A stretch of DNA of 64,000 nucleotides from Climacium dendroides (lineage: Eukaryota > Streptophyta > Bryopsida > Hypnales > Climaciaceae), in the NCBI GenBank assembly GCA_950106755.1, contig OX467082.1, positions 50,858,588 to 50,922,587 of the forward strand. Direction: 5' to 3'. Shown in pieces: positions 40,200 to 52,011 of this stretch (positions within the stretch are counted from its first letter, which is position 1; the number at the start of each line of letters is the position of its first letter). The position numbers and the translations under genes are program-made. The notes under the pieces are model-generated. The model did not search any database. It was not told the origin of the DNA and saw nothing but the letters and a program-made list of their open reading frames with translations.

Positions 40200-43100
40200 A
40201 TTTCAATTACATTTTTTTTTGGTGAGTTTCACATGGAGTAGCATTGAAGTCCTTGCATTCAATGTGTGCCTATTTTTTGGTTCCCCATTAGAGCTTTCGT
40301 TGCATATTATTTTGGAACTTTCCCAAATAAATCCATAACTGGCCATTTGTGCATGAACATGGGGCCATGTTAAAAATTTCAATTACATTTTTTTTTGGTG
40401 AGTTTCACATGGAGTACCATTGAAGACCTTGCATTCATCTCTTGCCTATTTTTTGGTTCCCCATTAGAGCTTTCGTTGCATATTATTTTGGACCTTTCCC
40501 AAATAAATCCATAACTGGCCATTTGTGCATGAACATGGGGCCATGTTAAAAATTTCAATTACATTTTTTTTTGGTGAGTTTCTCATGGAGTACCATTGAA
40601 GACCTTGCATTCAACTTGTGCTTATTTTTTGGTTCCCCATTAGAGCTTTCGATGCATATTTGTTTGGACCTTTCCCAAATAAATCCATAACTGGCCATTT
40701 GTGCATGAACATGGGGCCATGTTAAAAATTTCAATTACATTTTTTTTTGGTGAGTTTCACATGGAGTAGCATTGAAGTCCTTGCATTCAATGTGTGCCTA
40801 TTTTTTGGTTCCCCATTAGAGGTTTCGTTGCATATTATTTTGGACCTTTCCCAAATAAATCCATAACTGGCCATTTGTGCATGAACATGGGGCCATGTTA
40901 AAAATTTCAATTACATTTTTTTTTGGTGAGTTTCTCATGGAGTACCATTGAAGACCTTGCATTCAACTTGTGCTTATTTTTCGGTTCCCCATTCGAGCTT
41001 TCGATGCATATTTGTTTGGACCTTTCCCAAATAAATCCATAACTGGCCATTTGTGCATGAACATGGGGCCATGTTAAAAATTTCAATTACATTTTTTTTT
41101 GGTGAGTTTCACATGGAGTAGCATTGAAGTCCTTGCATTCAATGTGTGCCTATTTTTTGGTTCCCCATTAGAGCTTTCGTTGCATATTATTTTGGAACTT
41201 TCCCAAATAAATCCATAACTGGCCATTTGTGCATGAACATGGGGCCATGTTAAAAATTTCAATTAGATTTTTTTTTGGTGAGTTTCACATGGAGTACCAT
41301 TGAAGACCTTGCATTCATCTCTTGCCTATTTTTTGGTTCCCCATTAGAGCTTTCGTTGCATATTATTTTGGACCTTTCCCAAATAAATCCATAACTGGCC
41401 ATTTGTGCATGAACATGGGGCCATGTTAAAAATTTCAATTACATTTTTTTTTGGTGAGTTTCTCATGGAGTACCATTGAAGACCTTGCATTCAACTTGTG
41501 CTTATTTTTTGGTTCCCCATTAGAGCTTTCGATGCATATTTGTTTGGACCTTTCCCAAATAAATCCATAACTGGCCATTTGTGCATGAACATGGGGCCAT
41601 GTTAAAAATTTCAATTACATTTTTTTTTGGTGAGTTTCACATGGAGTAGCATTGAAGTCCTTGCATTCAATGTGTGCCTATTTTTTGGTTCCCCATTAGA
41701 GGTTTCGTTGCATATTATTTTGGACCTTTCCCAAATAAATCCATAACTGGCCATTTGTGCATGAACATGGGGCCATGTTAAAAATTTCAATTACATTTTT
41801 TTTTGGTGAGTTTCTCATGGAGTACCATTGAAGACCTTGCATTCAACTTGTGCTTATTTTTCGGTTCCCCATTCGAGCTTTCGATGCATATTTGTTTGGA
41901 CCTTTCCCAAATAAATCCATAACTGGCCATTTGTGCATGAACATGGGGCCATGTTAAAAATTTCAATTACATTTTTTTTTGGTGAGTTTCACATGGAGTA
42001 CCATTGAAGTCCTTGCATTCAATGTGTGCCTATTTTTTGGTTCCCCATTAGAGCTTTCGTTGCATATTATTTTGGACCTTTCCCAAATAAATCCATAACT
42101 GGCCATTTGTGCATGAACATGGGGCCATGTTAAAAATTTCAATTACATTTTTTTTTGGTGAGTTTCACATGGAGTACCATTGAAGACCTTGCATTCAACT
42201 CTTGCCTATTTTTTGGTTCCCCATTAGAGCTTTCGTTGCATATTATTTTGGACCTTTCCCAAATAAATCCATAACTGGCCATTTGTGCATGAACATGGGG
42301 CCATGTTAAAAATTTCAATTACATTTTTTTTTGGTGAGTTTCTCATGGAGTACCATTGAAGACCTTGCATTCAACTTGTGCTTATTTTTTGGTTCCCCAT
42401 TCGAGCTTTCGATGCATATTTGTTTGGACCTTTCCCAAATAAATCCATAACTGGCCATTTGTGCATGAACATGGGGCCATGTTAAAAATTTCAATTACAT
42501 TTTTTTTTGGTGAGTTTCACATGGAGTAGCATTGAAGTCCTTGCATTCAATGTGTGCCTATTTTTTGGTTCCCCATTAGAGGTTTCGTTGCATATTATTT
42601 TGGACCTTTCCCAAATAAATCCATAACTGGCCATTTGTGCATGAACATGGGGCCATGTTAAAAATTTCAATTACATTTTTTTTTGGTGAGTTTCTCATGG
42701 AGTACCATTGAAGACCTTGCATTCAACTTGTGCTTATTTTTCGGTTCCCCATTCGAGCTTTCGATGCATATTTGTTTGGACCTTTCCCAAATAAATCCAT
42801 AACTGGCCATTTGTGCATGAACATGGGGCCATGTTAAAAATTTCAATTACATTTTTTTTTGGTGAGTTTCACATGGAGTACCATTGAAGTCCTTGCATTC
42901 AATGTGTGCCTATTTTTTGCTTCCCCATTAGAGCTTTTGTTGCATATTATTTTGGACCTTTCCCAAATAAATCCATAACTGGCCATTTGTGCATGAACAT
43001 GGGGCCATGTTCAAAATTTCAATTAAATTTTTTTTTGGTGAGTTTCTCATGGAGTACCATTGAAGACCTTGCATTCATCTCTTGCCTATTTTTTGGTTCC

Positions 43101-43740
43101 CCATTAGAGCTTTCGTTGCATATTATTTTGGACCTTTCCCAAATAAATCCATAACTGGCCATTTGTGCATGAACATGGGGCCATGTTAAAAATTTCAATT
43201 ACATTTTTTTTTGGTGAGTTTCACATGGAGTACCATTGAAGACCTTGCATTCAACTCTTGCCTATTTTTTGGTTCCCCATTAGAGCTTTCGTTGCATATT
43301 ATTTTGGACCTTTCCCAAATAAATCCATAACTGGCCATTTGTGCATGAACATGGGGCCATGTTAAAAATTTCAATTACATTTTTTTTTGGTGAGTTTCTC
43401 ATGGAGTACCATTGAAGACCTTGCATTCAACTTGTGCTTATTTTTTGGTTCCCCATTCGAGCTTCCGATGCATATTTGTTTGGACCTTTCCCAAATAAAT
43501 CCATAACTGGCCATTTGTGCATGAACATGGGGCCATGTTAAAAATTTCAATTACATTTTTTTTTGGTGAGTTTCACATGGAGTAGCATTGAAGTCCTTGC
43601 ATTCAATGTGTGCCTATTTTTTGGTTCCCCATTAGAGCTTTCGTTGCATATTTGTTTGGACCTTTCCCAAATAAATCCATAACTGGCCATTTGTGCATGA
43701 ACATGGGGCCATGTTAAAAATTTCAATTACATTTTTTTTT
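40200..43740. repeat. 5-monomer (880-bp) higher-order repeat, three copies plus a 6-mer variant
   Basis: The family order A-C-B-A-B starts near 40,200, 41,080 and 41,960. Each unit ends with A (GAGGTTTCG) and then B (TTTTTCGG). Copies 1 and 2 share GGAACTTTCCC (about 40,316 and 41,196) and GCATTCATCTCTTG and differ by C/G in ATTACAT or ATTAGAT. Copy 3 starts with an ACCATTGAAGTCC monomer and lacks GGAAC. The next unit (42,841-43,740) has an extra C monomer, giving A-C-C-B-A-B with the last B near 43,740. This is the clearest regular higher-order repeat in the window. Confidence 0.85.
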
Positions 43741-44187
43741 GGTGACTTTCTCATGGAGTACCATTGAAGACCTTGCATTCAACTTGTGCTTATTTTTCGG
43801 TTCCCCATTCGAGCTTTCGATGCATATTTGTTTGGACCTTTCCCAAATAAATCCATAACTGGCCATTTGTGCATGAACATGGGGCCATGTTAAAAATTTC
43901 AATTACATTTTTTTTTGGTGAGTTTCACATGGAGTACCATTGAAGTCCTTGCATTCAATGTGTGCCTATTTTTTGGTTCCCCATTAGAGCTTTCGTTGCA
44001 TATTATTTTGGACCTTTCCCAAATAAATCCATAACTGGCCATTTGTGCATGAACATGGGGCCATGTTAAAAATTTCAATTAAATTTTTTTTTGGTGAGTT
44101 TCACATGGAGTACCATTGAAGACCTTCCATTCATCTCTTGCCTATTTTTTGGTTCCCCATTAGAGCTTTCGTTGCATATTATTTTGG

Positions 44188-44783
44188 ACCTTTCCCAAAT
44201 AAATCCATAACTGGCCATTTGTGCATGAACATGGGGCCATGTTAAAAATTTCAATTACAGTTTTTTTTGGTGAGTTTCTCATGGAGTACCATTGAAGACC
44301 TTGCATTCAACTTGTGCTTATTTTTCGGTTCCCCATTCGAGCTTTCGATGCATATTTGTTTGGACCTTTCCCAAATAAATCCATAACTGGCCATTTGTGC
44401 ATGAACATGGGGCCATGTTAAAAATTTCAATTACATTTTTTTTTGGTGAGTTTCACATGGAGTAGCATTGAAGTCCTTGCATTCAATGTGTGCTTATTTT
44501 TGGATTCCCCATTAGAGCTTTCGTTGCATATTTGTTTGGACCTTTCCCAAATAAATCCATAATTGGCCATTTGTGCATGAACATGAGGCCATGTTAAAAA
44601 TTTCAATTACATTTTTTTTTGGTGAGTTTCTCATGGAGTACCATTGAAGACCTTGCATTCAACTTGTGCTTATTTTTGGATTCCCCATTAGAGCTTTCGT
44701 TGCATATTTGTTTGGACCTTTCCCAAATAAATCCATAACTGGCCATTTGTGCATGAACATGGGGCCATGTTAAAAATTTCAAT
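44188..44783. repeat. Segment copied from 35,916-36,511 (47 monomers away)
   Basis: It shares ACAGTTTT (G near 44,259 and 35,987), the A-type monomer ending TTTTTGGATTCC, and the linked T35/A58 monomer. Offset is 8,272 bp. Flanks differ sharply, so this looks like a short block moved or copied within the array over about 8 kb, or what remains of a larger duplication. Confidence 0.7.
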
Positions 44784-45574
44784 TAAATTTTTTTTTGGTG
44801 AGTTTCACATGGAGTACCATTGAAGACCTTGCATTCAACTCTTGCCTATTTTTTGGTTCCCCATTAGAGGTTTCGTTGCATATTATTTTGGACCTTTCCC
44901 AAATAAATCCATAACTGGCCATTTGTGCATGAACATGGGGCCATGTTAAAAATTTCAATTACATTTTTTTTTGGTGAGTTTCACATGGAGTAGCATTGAA
45001 GTCCTTGCATTCAATGTGTGCCTATTTTTTGGTTCCCCATTAGAGCTTTCGTTGCATATTTGTTTGGACCTTTCCCAAATAAATCCATAACTGGCCATTT
45101 GTGCATGAACATGGGGCCATGTTAAAAATTTCAATTACATTTTTTTTTGGTGAGTTTCTCATGGAGTACCATTGAAGACCTTGCATTCAACTTGTGCTTA
45201 TTTTTCGGTTCCCCATTAGAGCTTTCGTTGCATATTTGTTTGGACCTTTCCCAAATAAATCCATAACTGGCCATTTGTGCATGAACATGAGGCCATGTTA
45301 AAAATTTCAATTACATTTTTTTTTGGTGAGTTTCTCATGGAGTACCATTGAAGACCTTGCATTCAACTTGTGCTTATTTTTGGATTCCCCATTAGAGCTT
45401 TCGTTGCATATTATTTTGGACCTTTCCCAAATAAATCCATAACTGGCCATTTGTGCATGAACATGGGGCCATGTTAAAAATTTCAATTACATTTTTTTTT
45501 GGTGAGTTTCTCATGCACTACCATTGAAGATCTTGCATTCAACTTGTGCCTATTTTTTGGTTCCCCATGAGAGG

Positions 45575-46899
45575 TTTCGTTGCATATTATTTTGGACCTT
45601 TCCCAAATAAATCCATAACTGGCCATTTGTGCATGAACATGGGGCCATGTTAAAAATTTCAATTACATTTTTTTTTGGTGAGTTTCACATGGAGTAGCAT
45701 TGAAGTCCTTGCATTCAATGTGTGCTTATTTTTTGGTTCCCCATTAGAGGTTTCGTTGCATATTATTTTGGACCTTTCCCAAATAAATCCATAACTGGCC
45801 ATTTGTGCATGAACATGGGGCCATGTTAAAAATTTCAATTACATTTTTTTTTGGTGAGTTTCACATGGAGTAGCATTGAAGTCCATGCATTCAATGTGTG
45901 CCTATTTTTTGGTTCCCCATTAGAGCTTTCGTTGCATATTATTTTGGACCTTTCCCAAATAAATCCATAACTGGCCATTTGTGCATGAACATGGGGCCAT
46001 GTTAAAAATTTCAATTACATTTTTTTTTGGTGAGTTTCACATGGAGTACTATTGAAGACCTTGCATTCAACTCTTGCCTATTTTTTGGTTCCCCATTGGA
46101 GCTTTCGTTGCATATTATTTTGGACCTTTCCCAAATAAATCCATAACTGGCCATTTGTGCATGAACATGGGGCCATGTTAAAAATTTCAATTACATTTTT
46201 TTTTGGTGAGTTTCACATGGAGTAGCATTGAAGTCCTTGCATTCAATGTGTGCTTATTTTTTGGTTCCCCATTAGAGGTTTCGTTGCATATTATTTTGGA
46301 CCTTTCCCAAATAAATCCATAACTGGCCATTTGTGCATGAACATGGGGCCATGTTAAAAATTTCAATTACATTTTTTTTTGGTGAGTTTCACATGGAGTA
46401 GCATTGAAGTCCTTGCATTCAATGTGTGCTTATTTTTTGGTTCCCCATTAGAGGTTTCGTTGCATATTATTTTGGACCTTTCCCAAATAAATCCATAACT
46501 GGCCATTTGTGCATGAACATGGGGCCATGTTAAAAATTTCAATTACATTTTTTTTTGGTGAGTTTCACATGGAGTAGCATTGAAGTCCATGCATTCAATG
46601 TGTGCCTATTTTTTGGTTCCCCATTAGAGCTTTCGTTGCATATTATTTTGGACCTTTCCCAAATAAATCCATAACTGGCCATTTGTGCATGAACATGGGG
46701 CCATGTTAAAAATTTCAATTACATTTTTTTTTGGTGAGTTTCACATGGAGTACTATTGAAGACCTTGCATTCAACTCTTGCCTATTTTTTGGTTCCCCAT
46801 TGGAGCTTTCGTTGCATATTATTTTGGACCTTTCCCAAATAAATCCATAACTGGCCATTTGTGCATGAACATGGGGCCATGTTAAAAATTTCAATTACA
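45575..46899. repeat. 4-monomer (704-bp) tandem duplication
   Basis: Bases of about 45,575-46,195 match 46,279-46,899. Three rare changes are repeated at 704-bp spacing: GTCCATGC (45,885 and 46,589), GTACTATTG (near 46,048 and 46,752) and CATTGGAGC (near 46,098 and 46,802). Confidence 0.88.
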
Positions 46900-49800
46900 T
46901 TTTTTTTCGGTGAGTTTCTCATGGAGTACCATTGAAGACCTTGCATTCAACTTGTGCTTATTTTTTGGTTCCCCATTAGAGCTTTCGATGCATATTTGTT
47001 TGGACCTTTCCCAAATAAATCCATAACTGGCCATTTGTGCATGAACATGGGGCCATGTTAAAAATTTCAATTACATTTTTTTTTGGTGAGTTTCACATGG
47101 AGTACCATTGAAGACCTTGCATTCAACTCTTGCCTATTTTTTGGTTCCCCATTAGAGGTTTCGTTGCATATTATTTTGGACCTTTCCCAAATAAATCCAT
47201 AACTGGCCATTTGTGCATGAACATGGGGCCATGTTAAAAATTTCAATTACATTTTTTTTTGGTGAGTTTCACATGGAGTACCATTGAAGACCTTGCATTC
47301 AACTCTTCCCTATTTTTTGGTTCCCCATTAGAGCTTTCGTTGCATATTATTTTGGACCTTTCCCAAATAAATCCATAACTGGCCATTTGTGCATGAACAT
47401 GGGGCCATGTTAAAAATTTCAATTACATTTTTTTTTGGTGAGTTTCTCATGGAGTACCATTGAAGACCTTGCATTCAACTTGTGCTTATTTTTTGGTTCC
47501 CCATTCGAGCTTTCGATGCATATTTGTTTGGACCTTTCCCAAATAAATCCATAACTGGCCATTTGTGCATGAACATGGGGCCATGTTAAAAATTTCAATT
47601 ACATTTTTTTTTGGTGAGTTTCACATGGAGTAGCATTGAAGTCCTTGCATTCAATGTGTGCTTATTTTTTGGTTCCCCATTAGAGGTTTCGTTGCATATT
47701 ATTTTGGACCTTTCCCAAATAAATCCATAACTGGCCATTTGTGCATGAACATGGGGCCATGTTAAAAATTTCAATTACATTTTTTTTTGGTGAGTTTCAC
47801 ATGGAGTAGCATTGAAGTCCTTGCATTCAATGTGTGCCTATTTTTTGGTTCCCCATTAGAGCTTTCGTTGCATATTATTTTGGACCTTTCCCAAATAAAT
47901 CCATAACTGGCCATTTGTGCATGAACATGGGGCCATGTTAAAAATTTCAATTACATTTTTTTTTGGTGAGTTTCTCATGGAGTACCATTGAAGACCTTCC
48001 ATTCAACTTGTGCTTATTTTTTGGTTCCCCATTAGAGCTTTCGATGCATATTTGTTTGGACCTTTCCCAAATAAATCCATAACTGGCCATTTGTGCATGA
48101 ACATGGGGCCATGTTAAAAATTTCAATTACATTTTTTTTTGGTGAGTTTCACATGGAGTAGCATTGAAGTCCTTGCATTCAATGTGTGCCTATTTTTTGG
48201 TTCCCCATTAGAGCTTTCGTTGCATATTTGTTTGGACCTTTCCCAAATAAATCCATAACTGGCCATTTGTGCATGAACATGGGGCCATGTTAAAAATTTC
48301 AATTACATTTTTTTTTGGTGAGTTTCTCATGGAGTACCATTGAAGACCTTGCATTCAACTTGTGCTTATTTTTCGGTTCCCCATTCGAGCTTTCGATGCA
48401 TATTTGTTTGGACCTTTCCCAAATAAATCCATAACTGGCCATTTGTGCATGAACATGGGGCCATGTTAAAAATTTCAATTACATTTTTTTTTGGTGAGTT
48501 TCACATGGAGTAGCATTGAAGTCCTTGCATTCAATGTGTGCCTATTTTTTGGTTCCCCATTAGAGATTTCGTTGCATATTATTTTGGACCTTTCCCAAAT
48601 AAATCCATAACTGGCCATTTGTGCATGAACATGGGGCCATGTTAAAAATTTCAATTAAATTTTTTTTTGGTGAGTTTCACATGGAGTACCATTGAAGACC
48701 TTGCATTCAACTCTTGCCTATTTTTTGGTTCCCCATTACAGCTTTCGTTGCATATTATTTTGGACCTTTCCCAAATAAATCCATAACTGGCCATTTGTGC
48801 ATGAACATGGGGCCATGTTAAAAATTTCAATTAAATTTTTTTTTGGTGAGTTTCACATGGAGTAGCATTGAAGTCCTTGCATTCAATGTGTGCCTATTTT
48901 TTGGTTCCCCATTAGAGCTTTCGTTGCATATTATTTTGGAACTTTCCCAAATAAATCCATAACTGGCCATTTGTGCATGAACATGGGGCCATGTTAAAAA
49001 TTTCAATTAGATTTTTTTTTGGTGAGTTTCACATGGAGTACCATTGAAGACCTTGCATTCATCTCTTGCCTATTTTTTGGTTCCCCATTAGAGCTTTCGT
49101 TGCATATTATTTTGGACCTTTCCCAAATAAATCCATAACTGGCCATTTGTGCATGAACATGGGGCCATGTTAAAAATTTCAATTAAATTTTTTTCTGGTG
49201 AGTTTCTCATGGAGTACCATTGAAGACCTTGCATTCATCTCTTGCCTATTTTTTGGTTCCCCATTAGAGCTTTCGTTGCATATTATTTTGGACCTTTCCC
49301 AAATAAATCCATAACTGGCCATTTGTGCATGAACATGGGGCCATGTTAAAAATTTCAATTACATTTTTTTTTGGTGAGTTTCACATGGAGTACCATTGAA
49401 GACCTTGCATTCAACTCTTGCCTATTTTTTGGTTCCCCATTAGAGCTTTCGTTGCATATTATTTTGGACCTTTCCCAAATAAATCCATAACTGGCCATTT
49501 GTGCATGAACATGGGGCCATGTTAAAAATTTCAATTACATTTTTTTTTGGTGAGTTTCTCATGGAGTAGCATTGAAGTCCTTGCATTCAATGTGTGCCTA
49601 TTTTTTGGTTCCCCATTAGAGCTTTCGTTGCATATTATTTTGGACCTTTCCCAAATAAATCCATAACTGGCCATTTGTGCATGAACATGGGGCCATGTTA
49701 AAAATTTCAATTACATTTTTTTTTGGTGAGTTTCTCATGGAGTACCATTGAAGACCTTGCATTCAACTTGTGCTTATTTTTCGGTTCCCCATTCGAGCTT

Positions 49801-50699
49801 TCGATGCATATTATTTTGGACCTTTCCCAAATAAATCCATAACTGGCCATTTGTGCATGAACATGGGGCCATGTTAAAAATTTCAATTACATTTTTTTTT
49901 GGTGAGTTTCACATGGAGTAGCATTGAAGTCCTTGCATTCAATGTGTGCCTATTTTTTGGTTCCCCATTAGAGCTTTCGTTGCATATTATTTTGGACCTT
50001 TCCCAAATAAATCCATAACTGGCCATTTGTGCATGAACATGGGGCCATGTTAAAAATTTCAATTACATTTTTTTTTGGTGAGTTTCTCATGGAGTACCAT
50101 TGAAGACCTTGCATTCAACTTGTGCTTATTTTTTGGTTCCCCATTAGAGCTTTCGATGCATATTTGTTTGGACCTTTCCCAAATAAATCCATAACTGGCC
50201 ATTTGTGCATGAACATGGGGCCATGTTAAAAATTTCAATTACATTTTTTTTTGGTGAGTTTCACATGGAGTAGCATTGAAGTCCTTGCATTCAATGTGTG
50301 CCTATTTTTTGGTTCCCCATTAGAGCTTTCGTTGCATATTTGTTTGGACCTTTCCCAAATAAATCCATAACTGGCCATTTGTGCATGAACATGGGGCCAT
50401 GTTAAAAATTTCAATTACATTTTTTTTTGGTGAGTTTCTCATGGAGTACCATTGAAGACCTTGCATTCAACTTGTGCTTATTTTTCGGTTCCCCATTAGA
50501 GCTTTCGATGCATATTTGTTTGGACCTTTCCCAAATAAATCCATAACTGGCCATTTGTGCATGAACATGGGGCCATGTTAAAAATTTCAATTACATTTTT
50601 TTTTGGTGAGTTTCACATGGAGTACCATTGAAGTCCTTGCATTCAATGTGTGCCTATTTTTTGGTTCCCCATTAGAGCTTTCGTTGCATATTATTTTGG

Positions 50700-52011
50700 A
50701 CCTTTCCCAAATAAATCCATAACTGGCCATTTGTGCATGAACATGGGGCCATGTTAAAAATTTCAATTACATTTTTTTTTGGTGATTTTCACATGGAGTA
50801 CCATTGAAGACCTTGCATTCAACTCTTGCCTATTTTTTGGTTCCCCATTAGAGCTTTCGTTGCATATTATTTTGGACCTTTCCCAAATAAATCCATAACT
50901 GGCCATTTGTGCATGAACATGGGGCCATGTTAAAAATTTCAATTACATTTTTTTTTGGTGAGTTTCTCATGGAGTACCATTGAAGACCTTGCATTCCACT
51001 TGTGCTTATTTTTCGGTTCCCCATTAGAGCTTTCGATGCATATTTGTTTGGACCTTTTCCAAATAAATCCATAACTGGCCATTTGTGCATGAACATGGGG
51101 CCATGTTAAAAATTTCAATTACATTTTTTTTTCGTGAGTTTCACATGGAGTAGCATTGAAGTCCTTGCATTCAATGTGTGCTTATTTTTTGGTTCCCCAT
51201 TAGAGGTTTCGTTGCATATTATTTTGGACCTTTCCCAAATAAATCCATAACTGGCCATTTGTGCATGAACATGGGGCCATGTTAAAAATTTCAATTACAT
51301 TTTTTTTTGGTGAGTTTCACATGGAGTAGCATTGAAGTCCTTGCATTCAATGTGTGCCTATTTTTTGGTTCCCCATTAGAGCTTTCGTTGCATATTTGTT
51401 TGGACCTTTCCCAAATAAATCCATAACTGGCCATTTGTGCATGAACATGGGGCCATGTTAAAAATTTCAATTACATTTTTTTTTGGTGAGTTTCACATGG
51501 AGTAGCATTGAAGTCCTTGCATTCAATGTGTGCCTATTTTTTGGTTCCCCATTAGAGCTTTCGTTGCATATTTGTTTGGACCTTTCCCAAATAAATCCAT
51601 AACTGGCCATTTGTGCATGAACATGGGGCCATGTTAAAAATTTCAATTACATTTTTTTTTGGTGATTTTCACATGGAGTACCATTGAAGACCTTGCATTC
51701 AACTCTTGCCTATTTTTTGGTTCCCCATTAGAGCTTTCGTTGCATATTATTTTGGACCTTTCCCAAATAAATCCATAACTGGCCATTTGTGCATGAACAT
51801 GGGGCCATGTTAAAAATTTCAATTACATTTTTTTTTGGTGAGTTTCTCATGGAGTACCATTGAAGACCTTGCATTCCACTTGTGCTTATTTTTCGGTTCC
51901 CCATTAGAGCTTTCGATGCATATTTGTTTGGACCTTTTCCAAATAAATCCATAACTGGCCATTTGTGCATGAACATGGGGCCATGTTAAAAATTTCAATT
52001 ACATTTTTTTT
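50700..52011. repeat. 5-monomer (880-bp) duplication
   Basis: Bases of about 50,700-51,131 match 51,580-52,011. Shared rare changes are GGTGATTTTCAC (50,781 and 51,661), GCATTCCACTTG, and GACCTTTTCC (51,051 and 51,931). The two 82-codon minus-strand open frames at 50,848 and 51,728 are identical because of this duplication and are not genes. Confidence 0.85.

Larger units (their letters stand above)
36094..40582. repeat. Paralogous block, right copy (4,489 bp)
   Basis: This is the partner of 30,814-35,478. Relative to it, this copy has one 6-mer instead of two (-1,056 bp), two copies of a 4-mer instead of one (+704 bp), and two intact monomers where the left copy has one chimera (+176 bp). 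Every change is a whole number of monomers. The left edge is C36093 against A30813 and the right edge is T40583 against A35479. Confidence 0.88.

Noticed and set aside
42906..43154. 82-codon plus-strand open frame
   Set aside because: Satellite read on the plus strand, open because of substitutions near 42,920, 42,937 and 43,012. No coding signature.
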